From Bin87 sp965115825 (GTDB taxonomy: Bacteria > Chloroflexota > Dehalococcoidia > Lucifugimonadales > UBA3495), in the NCBI GenBank assembly GCA_965115825.1, contig OZ220464.1:1674001-1738000 (forward strand): a stretch of 64,000 nucleotides of DNA, read 5' to 3'. Below are positions 37,413 through 45,983 of this stretch, piece by piece. A program made the translations under genes and the position numbers. Position 1 is the first letter of the stretch. Each line of letters begins with the position of its first letter. The notes below the pieces were generated by a model that was not told the DNA's origin, ran no database searches, and worked only from the letters and a program-made list of their open reading frames with translations.

Positions 37413-38719
37413 GGGGATGGGGGGCGGGAGCCGGGGGGAAGCGGCGACGGACGGGTGATTAACGGGGTGAGGAACAGAGCAGGGAGAGAAATGGCAATGC
37501 AGGCAAGGGCGTTCAGCGTGATGGACCAGCGGACGCCGAGGGCAGTGTCGCCTAACCAGCCCATCAGGAGGACGCCGGGCGGAGTGCCGATGCCAATGCA
37601 CAGGCTCATCAGGCCGACCATGCGTCCGCGCATTTCCGGAGGGGAGGAGCGCATGGTGATGGCGCTTTGCATAGTGCCGAAGCAGGACAGGCCGACGCCG
37701 CTGACGACCAAGAGGGCAAAAGTGGCGGGATACCAGGGCAGCCAGGCGAAAATGGCCGAGGTTACCATTACGGTGAAGGCGCCGGCGGCGAAGAACCGTC
37801 CGTGATAACGCATCCGGCCAACGGAGGCCAGGGCGCCGGCCATAACCAGTTGGCCGATGGCTTCGGAGGCCGCCAGGATTCCAACGAGGGTTTCACCGAC
37901 ATTCAAGTAGTCGCGGCCGACGGCGGGGACGAATTGGCGGGCAGGAAAGGCCATGGCGTTAATCATTATGGTGATGAAGAGCATTCCGACCAGCTGCCGC
38001 TGGCCCAGGGCGGCACGGACAACGTCGCCGAGGCTGTTCCAGATGGGTTCGACGCGCCACTCGCGGGCGACGCGGGGGATGCGAACGCGCAAGGCCAGCA
38101 GAATAGCGATGGAGTGCAGGGACACGACAAGAGCGTAAGCCCAGACGTAGCCGGCGTAGTGGGGCCAGTAGTAGCCGACGTGCTCGACTAGGAAGCCGCC
38201 AACAAAGGGCCCGAGCATCCGCCCCATGGTCATGCTGATTGAGTCGATAGAGAGAGCGTTGACTACCCTGCGCTCGCCTACAATGTCAAAGACGGCGGTG
38301 CGACGGGCCGGGTCTTCCAAGGCGCGGCTGACGCCCTGCAACAGCATGGCGAAGAACACGTGCCAGGCTGCGATGTAACCGAAGAGCAGCAGCAGAAACA
38401 GGGCGATGCCGGCTCCGAGTTTGATGGCCAGGGCGGACAGCCAGATTTTTTTGCGGTCGAATCGGTCGGCGATAATGCCGGTGAAGGGGGAGAAGAGGGG
38501 ACGGGGAATGTTCTCAAAGGCCAGGACCAGGCCGAGCATGAGGGAGGAATCGGTGAGGGAGTAGACGAGAACGCTGGTGACGAGGAGCTCCATCCAGCGG
38601 GTTATCTCGGCGACGTTGACGACGTACCAGATAGCCCGGAAGCGGGGGTTGCGGAGAACCTCCATCATGGGAGAAAGCGGGCGACGGGGCGCGGCCGGGC
38701 GACGGGCGGAAACTGCCAA
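37388..38719 (-). CDS. MFS transporter
   Basis: A 443-residue 12-helix transporter of the MFS_3/enterobactin-exporter-like type. The first half has GIIADRFDRKKIW as motif A and an RALEDPARRTAVFDIV segment often seen in this group. The second half has MRSSPPEMRGRMVGLMSL and a closing GWLGDTALGVRW. The start is TTG at 38719, supported by AGAGAGG six bases upstream; ATG at 38668 is an alternative that would lose the N-terminal basic tail. The C-terminal 25 residues are Pro/Arg rich and are encoded by the region that overlaps the degenerate CRISPR-like repeat, so the original C-terminus may have been altered. The substrate is unknown. It is transcribed away from the sulfotransferase gene. Confidence 0.85.
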   Translation of the reverse strand: MAVSARRPAAPRRPLSPMMEVLRNPRFRAIWYVVNVAEITRWMELLVTSVLVYSLTDSSLMLGLVLAFENIPRPLFSPFTGIIADRFDRKKIWLSALAIKLGAGIALFLLLLFGYIAAWHVFFAMLLQGVSRALEDPARRTAVFDIVGERRVVNALSIDSISMTMGRMLGPFVGGFLVEHVGYYWPHYAGYVWAYALVVSLHSIAILLALRVRIPRVAREWRVEPIWNSLGDVVRAALGQRQLVGMLFITIMINAMAFPARQFVPAVGRDYLNVGETLVGILAASEAIGQLVMAGALASVGRMRYHGRFFAAGAFTVMVTSAIFAWLPWYPATFALLVVSGVGLSCFGTMQSAITMRSSPPEMRGRMVGLMSLCIGIGTPPGVLLMGWLGDTALGVRWSITLNALACIAISLPALFLTPLITRPSPLPPGSRPPSPNRAPTRG

Positions 38720-38798
38720 AGCAAACCTCTCTTATGGACGGCGGACGGGGACGGGCCGCGCCGGGGGATTTTACACCGACGCAACACAACGGGCGCGC

Positions 38799-38804
38799 TA
38801 TAAT
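38799..38804 (+). promoter_or_regulatory. -10 box TATAAT before the sulfotransferase gene
   Basis: A perfect TATAAT lies 23 bp upstream of the ATG at 38827, in the divergent region between the MFS gene and this one. No good -35 is seen at 16-18 bp. If real it gives a 5' leader of only about 16 nt. Confidence 0.45.
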
Positions 38805-38826
38805 GCGGGACAGTCTTTCAGCCGGA

Positions 38827-40071
38827 ATGAATACGAACATGACCACAGGCAGCACGCGGGCCGGCAGTCGGGGCTACAACCCGGCGGCGAGGGCGAGCGA
38901 TAAACCCGGCTTCAGCACCGGGTTCAACAGTTTTATGGCTACTGGACGAGTGGGGCTGGCTTTGCGTCTGGGGCTGCGTTACGGCGTTGACCGGCGGTTT
39001 ATCCTCCGCTACTTGGGGATATTGGCGGCCGACGCCATATTTGCGCCGCTGCGGGTCTGGCAGAGCGTGGCCTACGGGCGGCGCATACGCGAGGCGGAGA
39101 TACACCCGGAGCCGATATTCCTGCTGGGGTTCTGGCGTTCCGGCACTACGCTGCTGCATAACCTGCTGGCGATGGATCCACAGTGGGGCTTTGTGAATAC
39201 GTACCAAGCGGCGCTGCCCGATGCGTTTCTGGCCGGGCAGCGGAGGGTGCGCGGGATGATAGAGTCGAGGCTGCCGGCTAACCGGGGAGTGGACAACATT
39301 CCGGTGGATTTGGCGATGCCGCAAGAGGAGGAAATTGCGCTGATGTGCTCCTCCGGCCTCAGCCCGTATGTGTCGCTGAACTTTCCGCGCACAGCGGACG
39401 AAACGCTGGAGTATCTTTTTCAGGGCGATGGGCTGGGGAGCAGGCAGCGGGAGCGGTGGCGGGCAGAATACGTCAAGCTGCTGAAGGCGGCCAGCTTATA
39501 CATGGATGGGAAGCGACTGGTCTTGAAATCGCCTTCCAACACGGGCCGGATTGCCGCGCTGCTGGAGCTGTTTCCCTCGGCCCGGTTCGCGTACCTGCAA
39601 AGGAATCCCTATGATACGCTGCGCTCGTACGCGCAGCTGCTAGGGCTGATGAACGGCTGGCACACGTTGCAAAGCGTGGACTTTGACGAACTGCTGCTGC
39701 GCCACGTGAAGATCTACCGGCGCATCGCGGAAACCTACTTGGAGCAGCGGGAGCTGATACCGGAGGGGCGACTGGTGGAGCTACGATACGAAGAGCTGGA
39801 GCAGGATAAGGTAGGACAGGTGAGCCGGATTTACGATGCGCTAGGGCTGCCGGGATACGACGATTTTGCGCCCCGGCTGATGGATTACGTGGCGTCAATT
39901 GCCGGTTTTCAGAAGAATCCGTCGTACATCAGTCCGCAGGTGATTGGGCTGGTGAATGAGTATGTGCCGTTTCTGGTGGCACGATACGGTTATGAGTTTA
40001 TGGACCCCGCTGGCGAGGTGGATGGCGGTGAGCATGGTAATATCCAGCGGGCGCTCCGATTGGGAAATTGA
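38827..40071 (+). CDS. PAPS-dependent sulfotransferase family protein
   Basis: A 414-residue protein of the sulfotransferase superfamily, which moves a sulfo group from PAPS to an acceptor. The 5'-phosphosulfate loop is LLGFWRSGTTLLHNLL (about residues 98-113), and the 3'-phosphate segment is FAYLQRNPYDTLRSY preceded by KRLVLKSPSNTGRI. The C-terminal part (LVELRYEELEQDKVGQVSRIYDALGLP) is the usual helical end of these bacterial proteins. I start at ATG 38827 because an upstream in-frame ATG lies inside the TATAAT box; ATG 38839 is also possible. The acceptor cannot be inferred. The following CE7-type esterase is on the same strand 78 bp downstream. Confidence 0.85.
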   Translation: MNTNMTTGSTRAGSRGYNPAARASDKPGFSTGFNSFMATGRVGLALRLGLRYGVDRRFILRYLGILAADAIFAPLRVWQSVAYGRRIREAEIHPEPIFLLGFWRSGTTLLHNLLAMDPQWGFVNTYQAALPDAFLAGQRRVRGMIESRLPANRGVDNIPVDLAMPQEEEIALMCSSGLSPYVSLNFPRTADETLEYLFQGDGLGSRQRERWRAEYVKLLKAASLYMDGKRLVLKSPSNTGRIAALLELFPSARFAYLQRNPYDTLRSYAQLLGLMNGWHTLQSVDFDELLLRHVKIYRRIAETYLEQRELIPEGRLVELRYEELEQDKVGQVSRIYDALGLPGYDDFAPRLMDYVASIAGFQKNPSYISPQVIGLVNEYVPFLVARYGYEFMDPAGEVDGGEHGNIQRALRLGN

Positions 40072-40149
40072 CCGGATTTACGCATTCGGGCTTATCGCTT
40101 TCGCGAGGATGACGGATCGGTTGCGAAGCACAGCAATGGGAGGTCTGAG

Positions 40150-41040
40150 ATGGACCAGGATGTCAGAGAATTTTGGAGCGCGACCCGCGCGATTCTGAAC
40201 GAAACGCCGGTTGACGCCGCGCTTACGGAATGTCCGGAGCGCAGCGGACGGGAGTACGAAACATGGAGCGTTGCGCTCAACAGCTACGGAGGCCAGCGAC
40301 TGCGGGGATTTTACACTGCGCCGCGTCACAGGCCGCCGTCGGGGAGGTTCCCGGCGATGCTGGCGGCGCCCGGCTATGGCGGAGCTAAAGAGATACCCTA
40401 TCACGTGGCAATGCAGGGGTTTGCCGTCTTTACGCTCTTTCCGAGGGCACAGGGGGAGAGCATCGCAGAGGGAGGTTTGCCGGAGGGGGCAACCAAGCTG
40501 ACCTACAACGTAACCGACAAGGATACGTACTATTATCGGGCCGGGTATATGGACTGCGTGCGGGGCGTGGATTTTCTGGCGGAACGGGAGGAGGTGGACA
40601 GCAAGCGCATCGGGATGTGGAGCCGCAGCCAGGGCGGCGGTTTTACGCTGGCTACGGCGGCGCTGGACCATCGGCTGGCCGCGGCGGTAGCGGAAGAGCC
40701 GTTCTTGTGCAACTACCCGGTAGCCGTGGACATTGACACGCGCCCGTACCACGAGCTGCGGAATTACGTCCGGGAGCATCCCGAACAACGGCCGGCGACG
40801 CTGGATACGCTGCGATACTTTGACACGCTGACGCTGGCGGACGCTATTGCGTGTCCGATACTGGTTAACATCGGGATGGCGGACACGACTTGTCCGTATG
40901 AGACCATCATGCCGGTGTTCGAGCGCATCGGGGCGCACAAATCGCTGTTGGTGTATCCCGAGCTGACGCACAGCCCCTGCGCCGATTTCAACGCGCACGC
41001 GCTGAATTGGTTGAAACTGTATCTGGGAGCGGGGGCATGA
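40150..41040 (+). CDS. Acetyl xylan esterase-like hydrolase (CE7 / DLH type alpha/beta hydrolase)
   Basis: A 296-residue alpha/beta hydrolase. The nucleophile elbow is GMWSRSQGGG with Ser160, the acid is Asp245 in MADTTCPYET, and the base is His274 in ELTHSPC. The GxSQGG elbow and ADxxCP pattern are those of the CE7 acetyl esterase / cephalosporin-C deacetylase family. The N-terminal region (ETWSVALNSYGGQRLRGFYTAP) is the family's lead-in. It has no signal peptide, so it probably acts on short acyl esters in the cytoplasm. The ATG at 40150 follows GGGAGG. The next gene, a flavin monooxygenase, is 124 bp downstream. Confidence 0.82.
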   Translation: MDQDVREFWSATRAILNETPVDAALTECPERSGREYETWSVALNSYGGQRLRGFYTAPRHRPPSGRFPAMLAAPGYGGAKEIPYHVAMQGFAVFTLFPRAQGESIAEGGLPEGATKLTYNVTDKDTYYYRAGYMDCVRGVDFLAEREEVDSKRIGMWSRSQGGGFTLATAALDHRLAAAVAEEPFLCNYPVAVDIDTRPYHELRNYVREHPEQRPATLDTLRYFDTLTLADAIACPILVNIGMADTTCPYETIMPVFERIGAHKSLLVYPELTHSPCADFNAHALNWLKLYLGAGA

Positions 41041-41164
41041 CTACAGGCTTGGGAAAGGGACGCCGGGGGGTTCCGTCGGCGTAGGGCTGACTCTGGCGGG
41101 GCGGAAACGACGGATGCGGAGGAGGTAACGGAAATGACAGTTACAGGGCGGAAGGAGGTTGATT

Positions 41165-42622
41165 ATGGCCGCTAGGACCGGGGCCGAGTATCTGGCCGGA
41201 TTGAAAGAGCAGGAGCGGGAAATCTGGCTGGATGGGCGGCGCATTGACGACGTTACGGAGTTTCCGGGTCTGGCCAACGGGGCGCGTTCCGTTGCCGCAT
41301 TGTACGATATGCAGCATGATAGCAAGGCCGGCTGCGAGATGACGTACCTATCGCCGAGCACCGGCGACCCGGTAGGGTTGTCGTTTATCATGCCCAAATC
41401 GGCGGAGGATCTGGCGCGAAGGCGGGCGATGATGTCCAGGTGGGCGCACGCCAGTTACGGGATGATGGGGCGCAGCCCTGATTTTCTGAACGTAACCATC
41501 ATGGCGCTGGCGGCGGCCGGAGATTTCTTTGGAGATGAGCGGCCGGAGTTCAAGCAGAACGTTGTTAACTACTACGAGTACGCTCGGGAGAACGACATCT
41601 GTATGACGCACACGCTGGTGAATTTGCAGCGGAACCGGGCGCCATCTGCCACGACGATGAACTACACGACCGACGTGGCGCTGCGGGTGGAGAAGGAAAC
41701 GGACGCCGGGCTGGTGGTGCGTGGCCCGCGAGTGCTGGCGACGCTGGGGCCGCTGTCGGATGAGATAATGGTTTATCCGACACGCTCGCATCTGCTGGCG
41801 CGGGACGAAGACGCGCACAAGTACGCCTTCGCCTTTGCCGTGCCGTGTGGGATACCGGGGCTGAAGTTCATTTGCAGGGAGAGCTTTGACCTGGACAAAT
41901 CCCATTTTGACCATCCGCTGGGTTCTCGCTTTGAGGAGATGGACGCCATCGTCTATTTTGACGACGTGCTGGTTCCCTGGGAGCGGGTGTTCATGTACGG
42001 CGACCGGCATAAGTGCAACAATATGTCCAACGCCACCGGGCAGTACGTGCACACCGGGCACCAGGTGGTGACCAAGAACGTTGCCAAGTGTGAGTTCATG
42101 GCGGGCATCGCCAGCCTGATGGTGAAGACGCTGGGCAGCGGCGATATTCCGCAGGTGCAGGCGCTGCTGGCGGAGCTGGTGGAAAACCTGGAAATCACCA
42201 AAGCTCTACTGACGCAGGCGGAGGTCAACGCAGCCATTGATGAGTGGGGGGTGATGCTGCCCGACCGGATTCCGTTGAACGTGGCGCGTAACCTGTTCAT
42301 CAAGATGTACCCCCGGATGGCGGAGATAATCCAGCTGCTGGGTTCCAGCAGTCTGATGGCGCTGCCGTCGGAAGGGGACTTTGAGGGGCCGCTGGCCGAG
42401 GTACTGGATACCTACCTGGACACTGACACTGCTACCGCGAGGGAACGGGTGCGCTTGTTTCGGTTGGCTTGGGATGTAGCGTGCAGTTCGTTCGGCGGGC
42501 GGCAGGTACTGTACGAGCGTTACTTTCAGGGGGACTGGATGCGGAACGCGGCTCTGCTGCTCAGCATATACGACCGGGAGCCGCTAATGGAGCAAGCGCG
42601 GGAGTTTCTGGAACGGGATTGA
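41165..42622 (+). CDS. 4-hydroxyphenylacetate 3-monooxygenase-type flavin hydroxylase (HpaB family)
   Basis: A 485-residue FADH2-dependent aromatic hydroxylase of the HpaB/4-hydroxybutyryl-CoA dehydratase fold. AGGAGG sits six bases before ATG 41165. Typical segments are RTGAEYLAGLKEQEREIWLDG at the N-terminus, YTTDVALRVEKETDAGLVVRG, THTLVNLQRNR, ARDEDAHKYAFAFAVPC, FDDVLVPWERVFMYGD and the helical C-terminus with GSSSLMALPSEGDFEGP. Enzymes of this family need a separate flavin reductase, and none is adjacent. The substrate could be 4-hydroxyphenylacetate, another phenol, or a different aromatic; gene context does not decide. SAR202-type genomes carry many flavin monooxygenases, which fits the suspected lineage. 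Confidence 0.87.
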   Translation: MAARTGAEYLAGLKEQEREIWLDGRRIDDVTEFPGLANGARSVAALYDMQHDSKAGCEMTYLSPSTGDPVGLSFIMPKSAEDLARRRAMMSRWAHASYGMMGRSPDFLNVTIMALAAAGDFFGDERPEFKQNVVNYYEYARENDICMTHTLVNLQRNRAPSATTMNYTTDVALRVEKETDAGLVVRGPRVLATLGPLSDEIMVYPTRSHLLARDEDAHKYAFAFAVPCGIPGLKFICRESFDLDKSHFDHPLGSRFEEMDAIVYFDDVLVPWERVFMYGDRHKCNNMSNATGQYVHTGHQVVTKNVAKCEFMAGIASLMVKTLGSGDIPQVQALLAELVENLEITKALLTQAEVNAAIDEWGVMLPDRIPLNVARNLFIKMYPRMAEIIQLLGSSSLMALPSEGDFEGPLAEVLDTYLDTDTATARERVRLFRLAWDVACSSFGGRQVLYERYFQGDWMRNAALLLSIYDREPLMEQAREFLERD

Positions 42623-42657
42623 GGCATCGCGTTCCGTGGTGCAGAGTAGATATGATA

Positions 42658-42684
42658 CAGGGGCGGGTTTCAAACCCGCCCCTG
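42658..42684. terminator. Bidirectional hairpin between convergent genes
   Basis: A nearly perfect palindrome (CAGGGGCGGGTTT with AAACCCGCCCCTG) lies between the convergent HpaB-type and pstS genes. It has no long T-run. A similar hairpin occurs at 48717-48749. It may act as a transcription stop for both genes, or be a dispersed palindrome. Confidence 0.6.
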
Positions 42685-42722
42685 TAGGATCCGGCTTTCG
42701 CAGGAATGACGATGAGACCGGG

Positions 42723-43922
42723 CTAGCGGGTGAGGCCGTCGGCGACGGGGCCTTTGAAGGCGTTGTCACCGCCGAACACCGTGCCCGTCGTTCCGGCGTT
42801 GAACTTGGACAGCGCCAGGTCATACACCTTGTGCGGGAACGGTATGTAACCTACCGAAGCGGCCAGATCCTGCCCCTTTTCGCTCAAGTAGTACCGCACG
42901 AACTCCGCAATGTGTTCTTCCTGCGCCGCATCGGCACGCACGTAGATGAACAGCGGGCGACTGAGCGGCGCATACGTTCCGTTGTTGATGGCCGCATCCG
43001 TCGGCGCAATGCAGCCGTTGCCTCCGTCTATCGGCACCACCTTCAACTTGTCCTTGTTCTCCACGTAGTAGGCGTAGCCGAAGTAGCCCAGGCTGTACTT
43101 GTCGCCGGATATGCCCTGCACCAGCACATTGTCGTCTTCCGACGCTACGAAGTCGCCGCGGGAGACCCCGCCGTCGCCGTTGATGGCTTCGGTGAAGTAG
43201 TCAAAGGTTCCGGAGTCCACGCCGGGTGCGTACATCTTGATTTCCTCGGCGGGCCAGTCCGGATTGACCTGGTTCCACATGGTGACTACGCCTTCGGATT
43301 CGGGCTTCCAAATCATGTTGAGCTGCTCGACCGTGAGACACTCAACAAAGTCGTTCTCCGGGTTCACCAGGACGGAGAGGCCGTCAATGGCTACCGGCAG
43401 TTCGATGTACTCGATGCCGGCTGCGGCGCACAGGTCGGCTTCTTTCTGCTTGATGGGACGGGATGCGTCGGAGATGACGGTTTCGTTAGCGCAGAACTTT
43501 TTGAAACCGCCGCCGGTGCCGGAGATGCCAACCACGGCGCGGACATTGCCGCCGGTGAGGTCGCCGAACTCTTCGGCTACCGCCTCGGTGATGGGGAACA
43601 CGGTGGATGAGCCGTCAATGGGAATGTCCCCGGAAAGCGCGGCGTATTTATCGGGGTTGGCCTGTTTGCCGGTTCCAGGCTGGGTCGGCGCGCCCGGGTC
43701 CCCGGTGGAACTGTTGTCGGTGGTGAGGCCGTCGGCGTTGCCGGGAGCCGTGGGGTCAGGGGCGCCAATGTTGGCGGAGCCGGAGCTGTTGGTGGGGGGG
43801 GGAGCCTCTTCGGACGGGCCGCAAGCGGTGGCGAGCAGCATTGCGGCGCTGATCGCTAATACCGCCAGAATCAGCAGGCGGGTGGGGACGCTTTTCAGAG
43901 CATCCAAATTAGGGGAAATCAT
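42723..43922 (-). CDS. pstS: Phosphate-binding lipoprotein PstS
   Basis: A 399-residue periplasmic phosphate-binding protein. The signal is lipoprotein-like with LLATAC and Cys34. A Pro/Gly/Ser/Thr-rich linker of about 60 residues follows, then the binding domain: DGSSTVFPITEAVAEEF, VGISGTGGGFKKFC (the phosphate-cradling SGTGGGF loop), SDASRPIKQKEADLC, GVDSGTFDYFTEA and GYFGYAYYVENKDKLK. The C-terminal extension of about 40 residues is unusual but common in the phylum. AGGAGG precedes ATG 43922. No pstC, pstA, pstB or phoU is beside it, so the transporter must be encoded elsewhere, or this protein serves as a scavenger. A hairpin cluster with terminators lies upstream. Confidence 0.93.
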   Translation of the reverse strand: MISPNLDALKSVPTRLLILAVLAISAAMLLATACGPSEEAPPPTNSSGSANIGAPDPTAPGNADGLTTDNSSTGDPGAPTQPGTGKQANPDKYAALSGDIPIDGSSTVFPITEAVAEEFGDLTGGNVRAVVGISGTGGGFKKFCANETVISDASRPIKQKEADLCAAAGIEYIELPVAIDGLSVLVNPENDFVECLTVEQLNMIWKPESEGVVTMWNQVNPDWPAEEIKMYAPGVDSGTFDYFTEAINGDGGVSRGDFVASEDDNVLVQGISGDKYSLGYFGYAYYVENKDKLKVVPIDGGNGCIAPTDAAINNGTYAPLSRPLFIYVRADAAQEEHIAEFVRYYLSEKGQDLAASVGYIPFPHKVYDLALSKFNAGTTGTVFGGDNAFKGPVADGLTR

Positions 43923-44122
43923 CGATCCTCCTCGAATCGTCGGTTAGAGAGACTGGGATAGCGGGTCAAACGCGACCGTCTGCGCGCGGGGAGGCCGACA
44001 GCCGGCAGATGAGGTCGGCTGCGGCGTGCATCATTCGATAGGCATTCCTCCGGTTGACGTTGGCGATTGCTGAACCGCGAACGGGGTTACGGCCAACTGA
44101 GCCGACGGCTTGTTGGACGGGC

Positions 44123-44150
44123 AAAAAAGAGCGAAGCGCAGAGGCTTCGC
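44123..44150 (-). terminator. Intrinsic terminator 2 downstream of the peptidase gene
   Basis: On the minus strand, GCGAAGC-CTCTGC-GCTTCGC is followed by TCTTTTTT. A 7-bp perfect stem and T-run give a standard rho-independent terminator. It is the second of two in tandem before pstS. Confidence 0.8.
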
Positions 44151-44153
44151 GGG

Positions 44154-44183
44154 GTAAAAAATAACGGGGAATGAAATCCCCGT
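44154..44183 (-). terminator. Intrinsic terminator 1 downstream of the peptidase gene
   Basis: On the minus strand, ACGGGGA-TTTCAT-TCCCCGT is followed by TATTTTTT. It is a clear terminator lying about 160 bp after the peptidase stop and 230 bp before the pstS start. Confidence 0.8.
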
Positions 44184-44199
44184 GAGGTTTGATTGGCGC

Positions 44200-44270
44200 C
44201 GCTCCGATGGAGCGAAAGGCAGCGGGTAAGAGATAAAGCGATTCCTCTCCCGCTGCGACGGCAACGGGAG
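44200..44270 (-). ncRNA. Candidate structured RNA with alternative hairpins
   Basis: Three stems can form upstream of the tandem terminators in the minus-strand transcript: 44200-44214 (CGCTCC-GAT-GGAGCG), 44219-44226 with 44249-44256 (GCAGCGGG with CCCGCTGC), and 44247-44256 with 44261-44270 (one mismatch on the plus strand). The last two share 44249-44256 and exclude each other, as in an attenuator. The region could be a leader of pstS or the 3' end of the peptidase transcript; it may also be a dispersed stem-loop element. Function is not shown. Confidence 0.4.
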
Positions 44271-44344
44271 GCGATATGTCGACGGTCGCCTCCGGGTGGA
44301 TATGTCCTAGCTTCGGCTGGCGTTGGGCGACATGGTTCATGGTT

Positions 44345-45673
44345 TCACCGGGATTGGGAAACGATGGTTTCCAGTTCGTCCGGGTCTTTGGGGATGGCTT
44401 GGGAAAGGACGCGGCAGCCGTCTTCGGTAACCAGCACGTCGTCCTCGATGCGGATGCCAATGTCGCGGTAGGGCTCCGGAGTTTGCCTGGCCTGGGGGCC
44501 GAAGTAAAGGCCAGGCTCGACGGTGAGCACCATACCGGGGCGCAGCCGGATTGGGCCTTTGTCATCGCGGTAGGGGCCGCAGTCGTGCACGTCCAGGCCC
44601 AGCCAGTGGGATGTGCCGTGCATATAATAATCCCGGTAGGCAGCATCGTTGTAAATCTGCTCGGCGTCGCCTTCCATGATGTTGAGGGCCAGCAGTCCGT
44701 CTATCAGGGCGCGGGTAGCCACCTGGTGCACATAGTCAAAGCCGGCGCCTGGCTTAACGGCGGAGATGGCTTTTTGCTGGGCGTCCAGGACTACCTCGTA
44801 GATTTCACGTTGGGGTGGCGTGAACTTGCCGGAAACGGGCCAAGTGCGGGTTACGTCAGCGGTGTAGTAGCCGTATTCCGCGCCGGCGTCGATGAGCAGA
44901 AGGTCATCATTGCCGAGGGTGTCGTTGTTGCGCACGTAGTGGAGTATGCAAGCGTTGGCTCCGCCGGCGACGATAGAGGGATAGCCGTTGCGGGGCGAAC
45001 CGAGATGCCGGAAAGGGCGTTCCAGAGCGGCCTGAACTTCGTACTCAGGGATGTCGGGGGCGGCGGTACGCATGGCGGCGTCGAAGCCCTGGGCGGTGAT
45101 GTCGATGGCGCGTTGGAGCAAGGCCACCTCGGCATCGGTTTTGACCTGGCGCATCAGGTCAATTTGTGGTGTCGGGTCTTCGATGCGACGGACGCTTTTC
45201 GCGCCGCGCTGGGCCAAGCTGCGGCGACGCTTGACCAACCCGGAGATGATACCGTCAACGCGGTCATCGCTGCCCAGGGCGTAGTAGATGGTTTCGTAAT
45301 CGGCGAGCAGCTTGGGCAGTTGGGCGTCCAGCTGCTCCAGGGGGTAGGCGGCGTTAGCTTCCAGGGCGCCTACTGCGCCGCGCACCCCGGCCCGTCGACC
45401 GACCCAAATCTCATAGGTTGGGTCGTAGGGACGGACGAACAGCGTATAAGGAGTGTGAGAACCGGGGCGCAGTACTACCACGGCGTCGGGTTCGTCGAAG
45501 CCGGTGAGATACCAGAAAGAGGAATGCTGCCGGTACTGATGGTCGACGTCGTTGTTGCGTGGGGAATCGTGGCCGGCGGCAACGATGGTAGGGCCGCCCG
45601 TCAAGGAAGCCATCAAGCGACGGCGACGGGAGCGAAACTCGCCAGGTTGCGTTGCCAGGAGGTCAGCACTCAT
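44345..45673 (-). CDS. pepP: Xaa-Pro aminopeptidase (metallopeptidase M24B)
   Basis: A 442-residue aminopeptidase P that releases an N-terminal residue before proline. The N-terminal domain has HQYRQHSSFWYLTGFDEPDAVVVL, the mark of PepP. The catalytic pita-bread domain has the five metal ligands Asp262 and Asp273 (LIDAGAEYGYYTADVTRTWP), His356 (MHGTSHWLGLDVHD), Glu386 (LTVEPGLYF) and Glu410 (GIRIEDDVLVTEDG). All are intact, and length is normal. ATG at 45673. The gene appears to be transcribed alone and ends before tandem terminators. Confidence 0.93.
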   Translation of the reverse strand: MSADLLATQPGEFRSRRRRLMASLTGGPTIVAAGHDSPRNNDVDHQYRQHSSFWYLTGFDEPDAVVVLRPGSHTPYTLFVRPYDPTYEIWVGRRAGVRGAVGALEANAAYPLEQLDAQLPKLLADYETIYYALGSDDRVDGIISGLVKRRRSLAQRGAKSVRRIEDPTPQIDLMRQVKTDAEVALLQRAIDITAQGFDAAMRTAAPDIPEYEVQAALERPFRHLGSPRNGYPSIVAGGANACILHYVRNNDTLGNDDLLLIDAGAEYGYYTADVTRTWPVSGKFTPPQREIYEVVLDAQQKAISAVKPGAGFDYVHQVATRALIDGLLALNIMEGDAEQIYNDAAYRDYYMHGTSHWLGLDVHDCGPYRDDKGPIRLRPGMVLTVEPGLYFGPQARQTPEPYRDIGIRIEDDVLVTEDGCRVLSQAIPKDPDELETIVSQSR

Positions 45674-45867
45674 TCTATACTATCGGCAGGTTTCAAAGCA
45701 GATTCAACGTTGATGTTGGCCATAACGGATTATAACAGGGGATCGGGCGCATAGCAATAGCGGATTAGTCTTGCGGCAACACAATCCGCCGCGCTGTGAC
45801 GTTTTCGGCCGCTGCCGCGATTTGCCGCCGGTTGCTACGGGTTTTGTTGCAGGCTATCGGTTTCTGC

Positions 45868-45873
45868 TATAAT
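45868..45873 (+). promoter_or_regulatory. -10 box of the purA promoter
   Basis: A perfect TATAAT lies 111 bp upstream of purA, in the divergent region. The upstream -35 is poor; TTGTTG at 45844-45849 (18 bp spacing) is the best candidate. The implied transcript has a leader of about 100 nt that contains the hairpin at 45915-45950. Confidence 0.5.
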
Positions 45874-45914
45874 CAGCCAACAACCGTACTGCCATTACCG
45901 TATTCGGGTGAATT

Positions 45915-45950
45915 GGCCGCCGCAGTTCCAAGTCTGCGGGGGCGCTTTTT
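45915..45950 (+). terminator. Terminator-like hairpin in the purA leader (attenuator candidate)
   Basis: In the leader between the TATAAT and the purA ATG, GGCCGCCGCAG pairs with CTGCGGGGGC around an 8-nt loop and is followed by GCTTTTT. A terminator before the coding region suggests control by attenuation. I see no known purine riboswitch pattern. Confidence 0.5.
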
Positions 45951-45983
45951 CGGTTAGTTCTGAGAATTGGGGAGCAAAGCGCA

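Noticed and set aside
43966..44646. A 226-codon minus-strand ORF across the hairpin cluster
   Set aside because: Its translation follows the stems and overlaps the end of the peptidase gene; it shows no domain and is better explained as structured non-coding sequence.
44276..45754. A 492-codon plus-strand ORF opposite the aminopeptidase gene
   Set aside because: The minus-strand gene has all five metal ligands; this frame is a GC-rich shadow.
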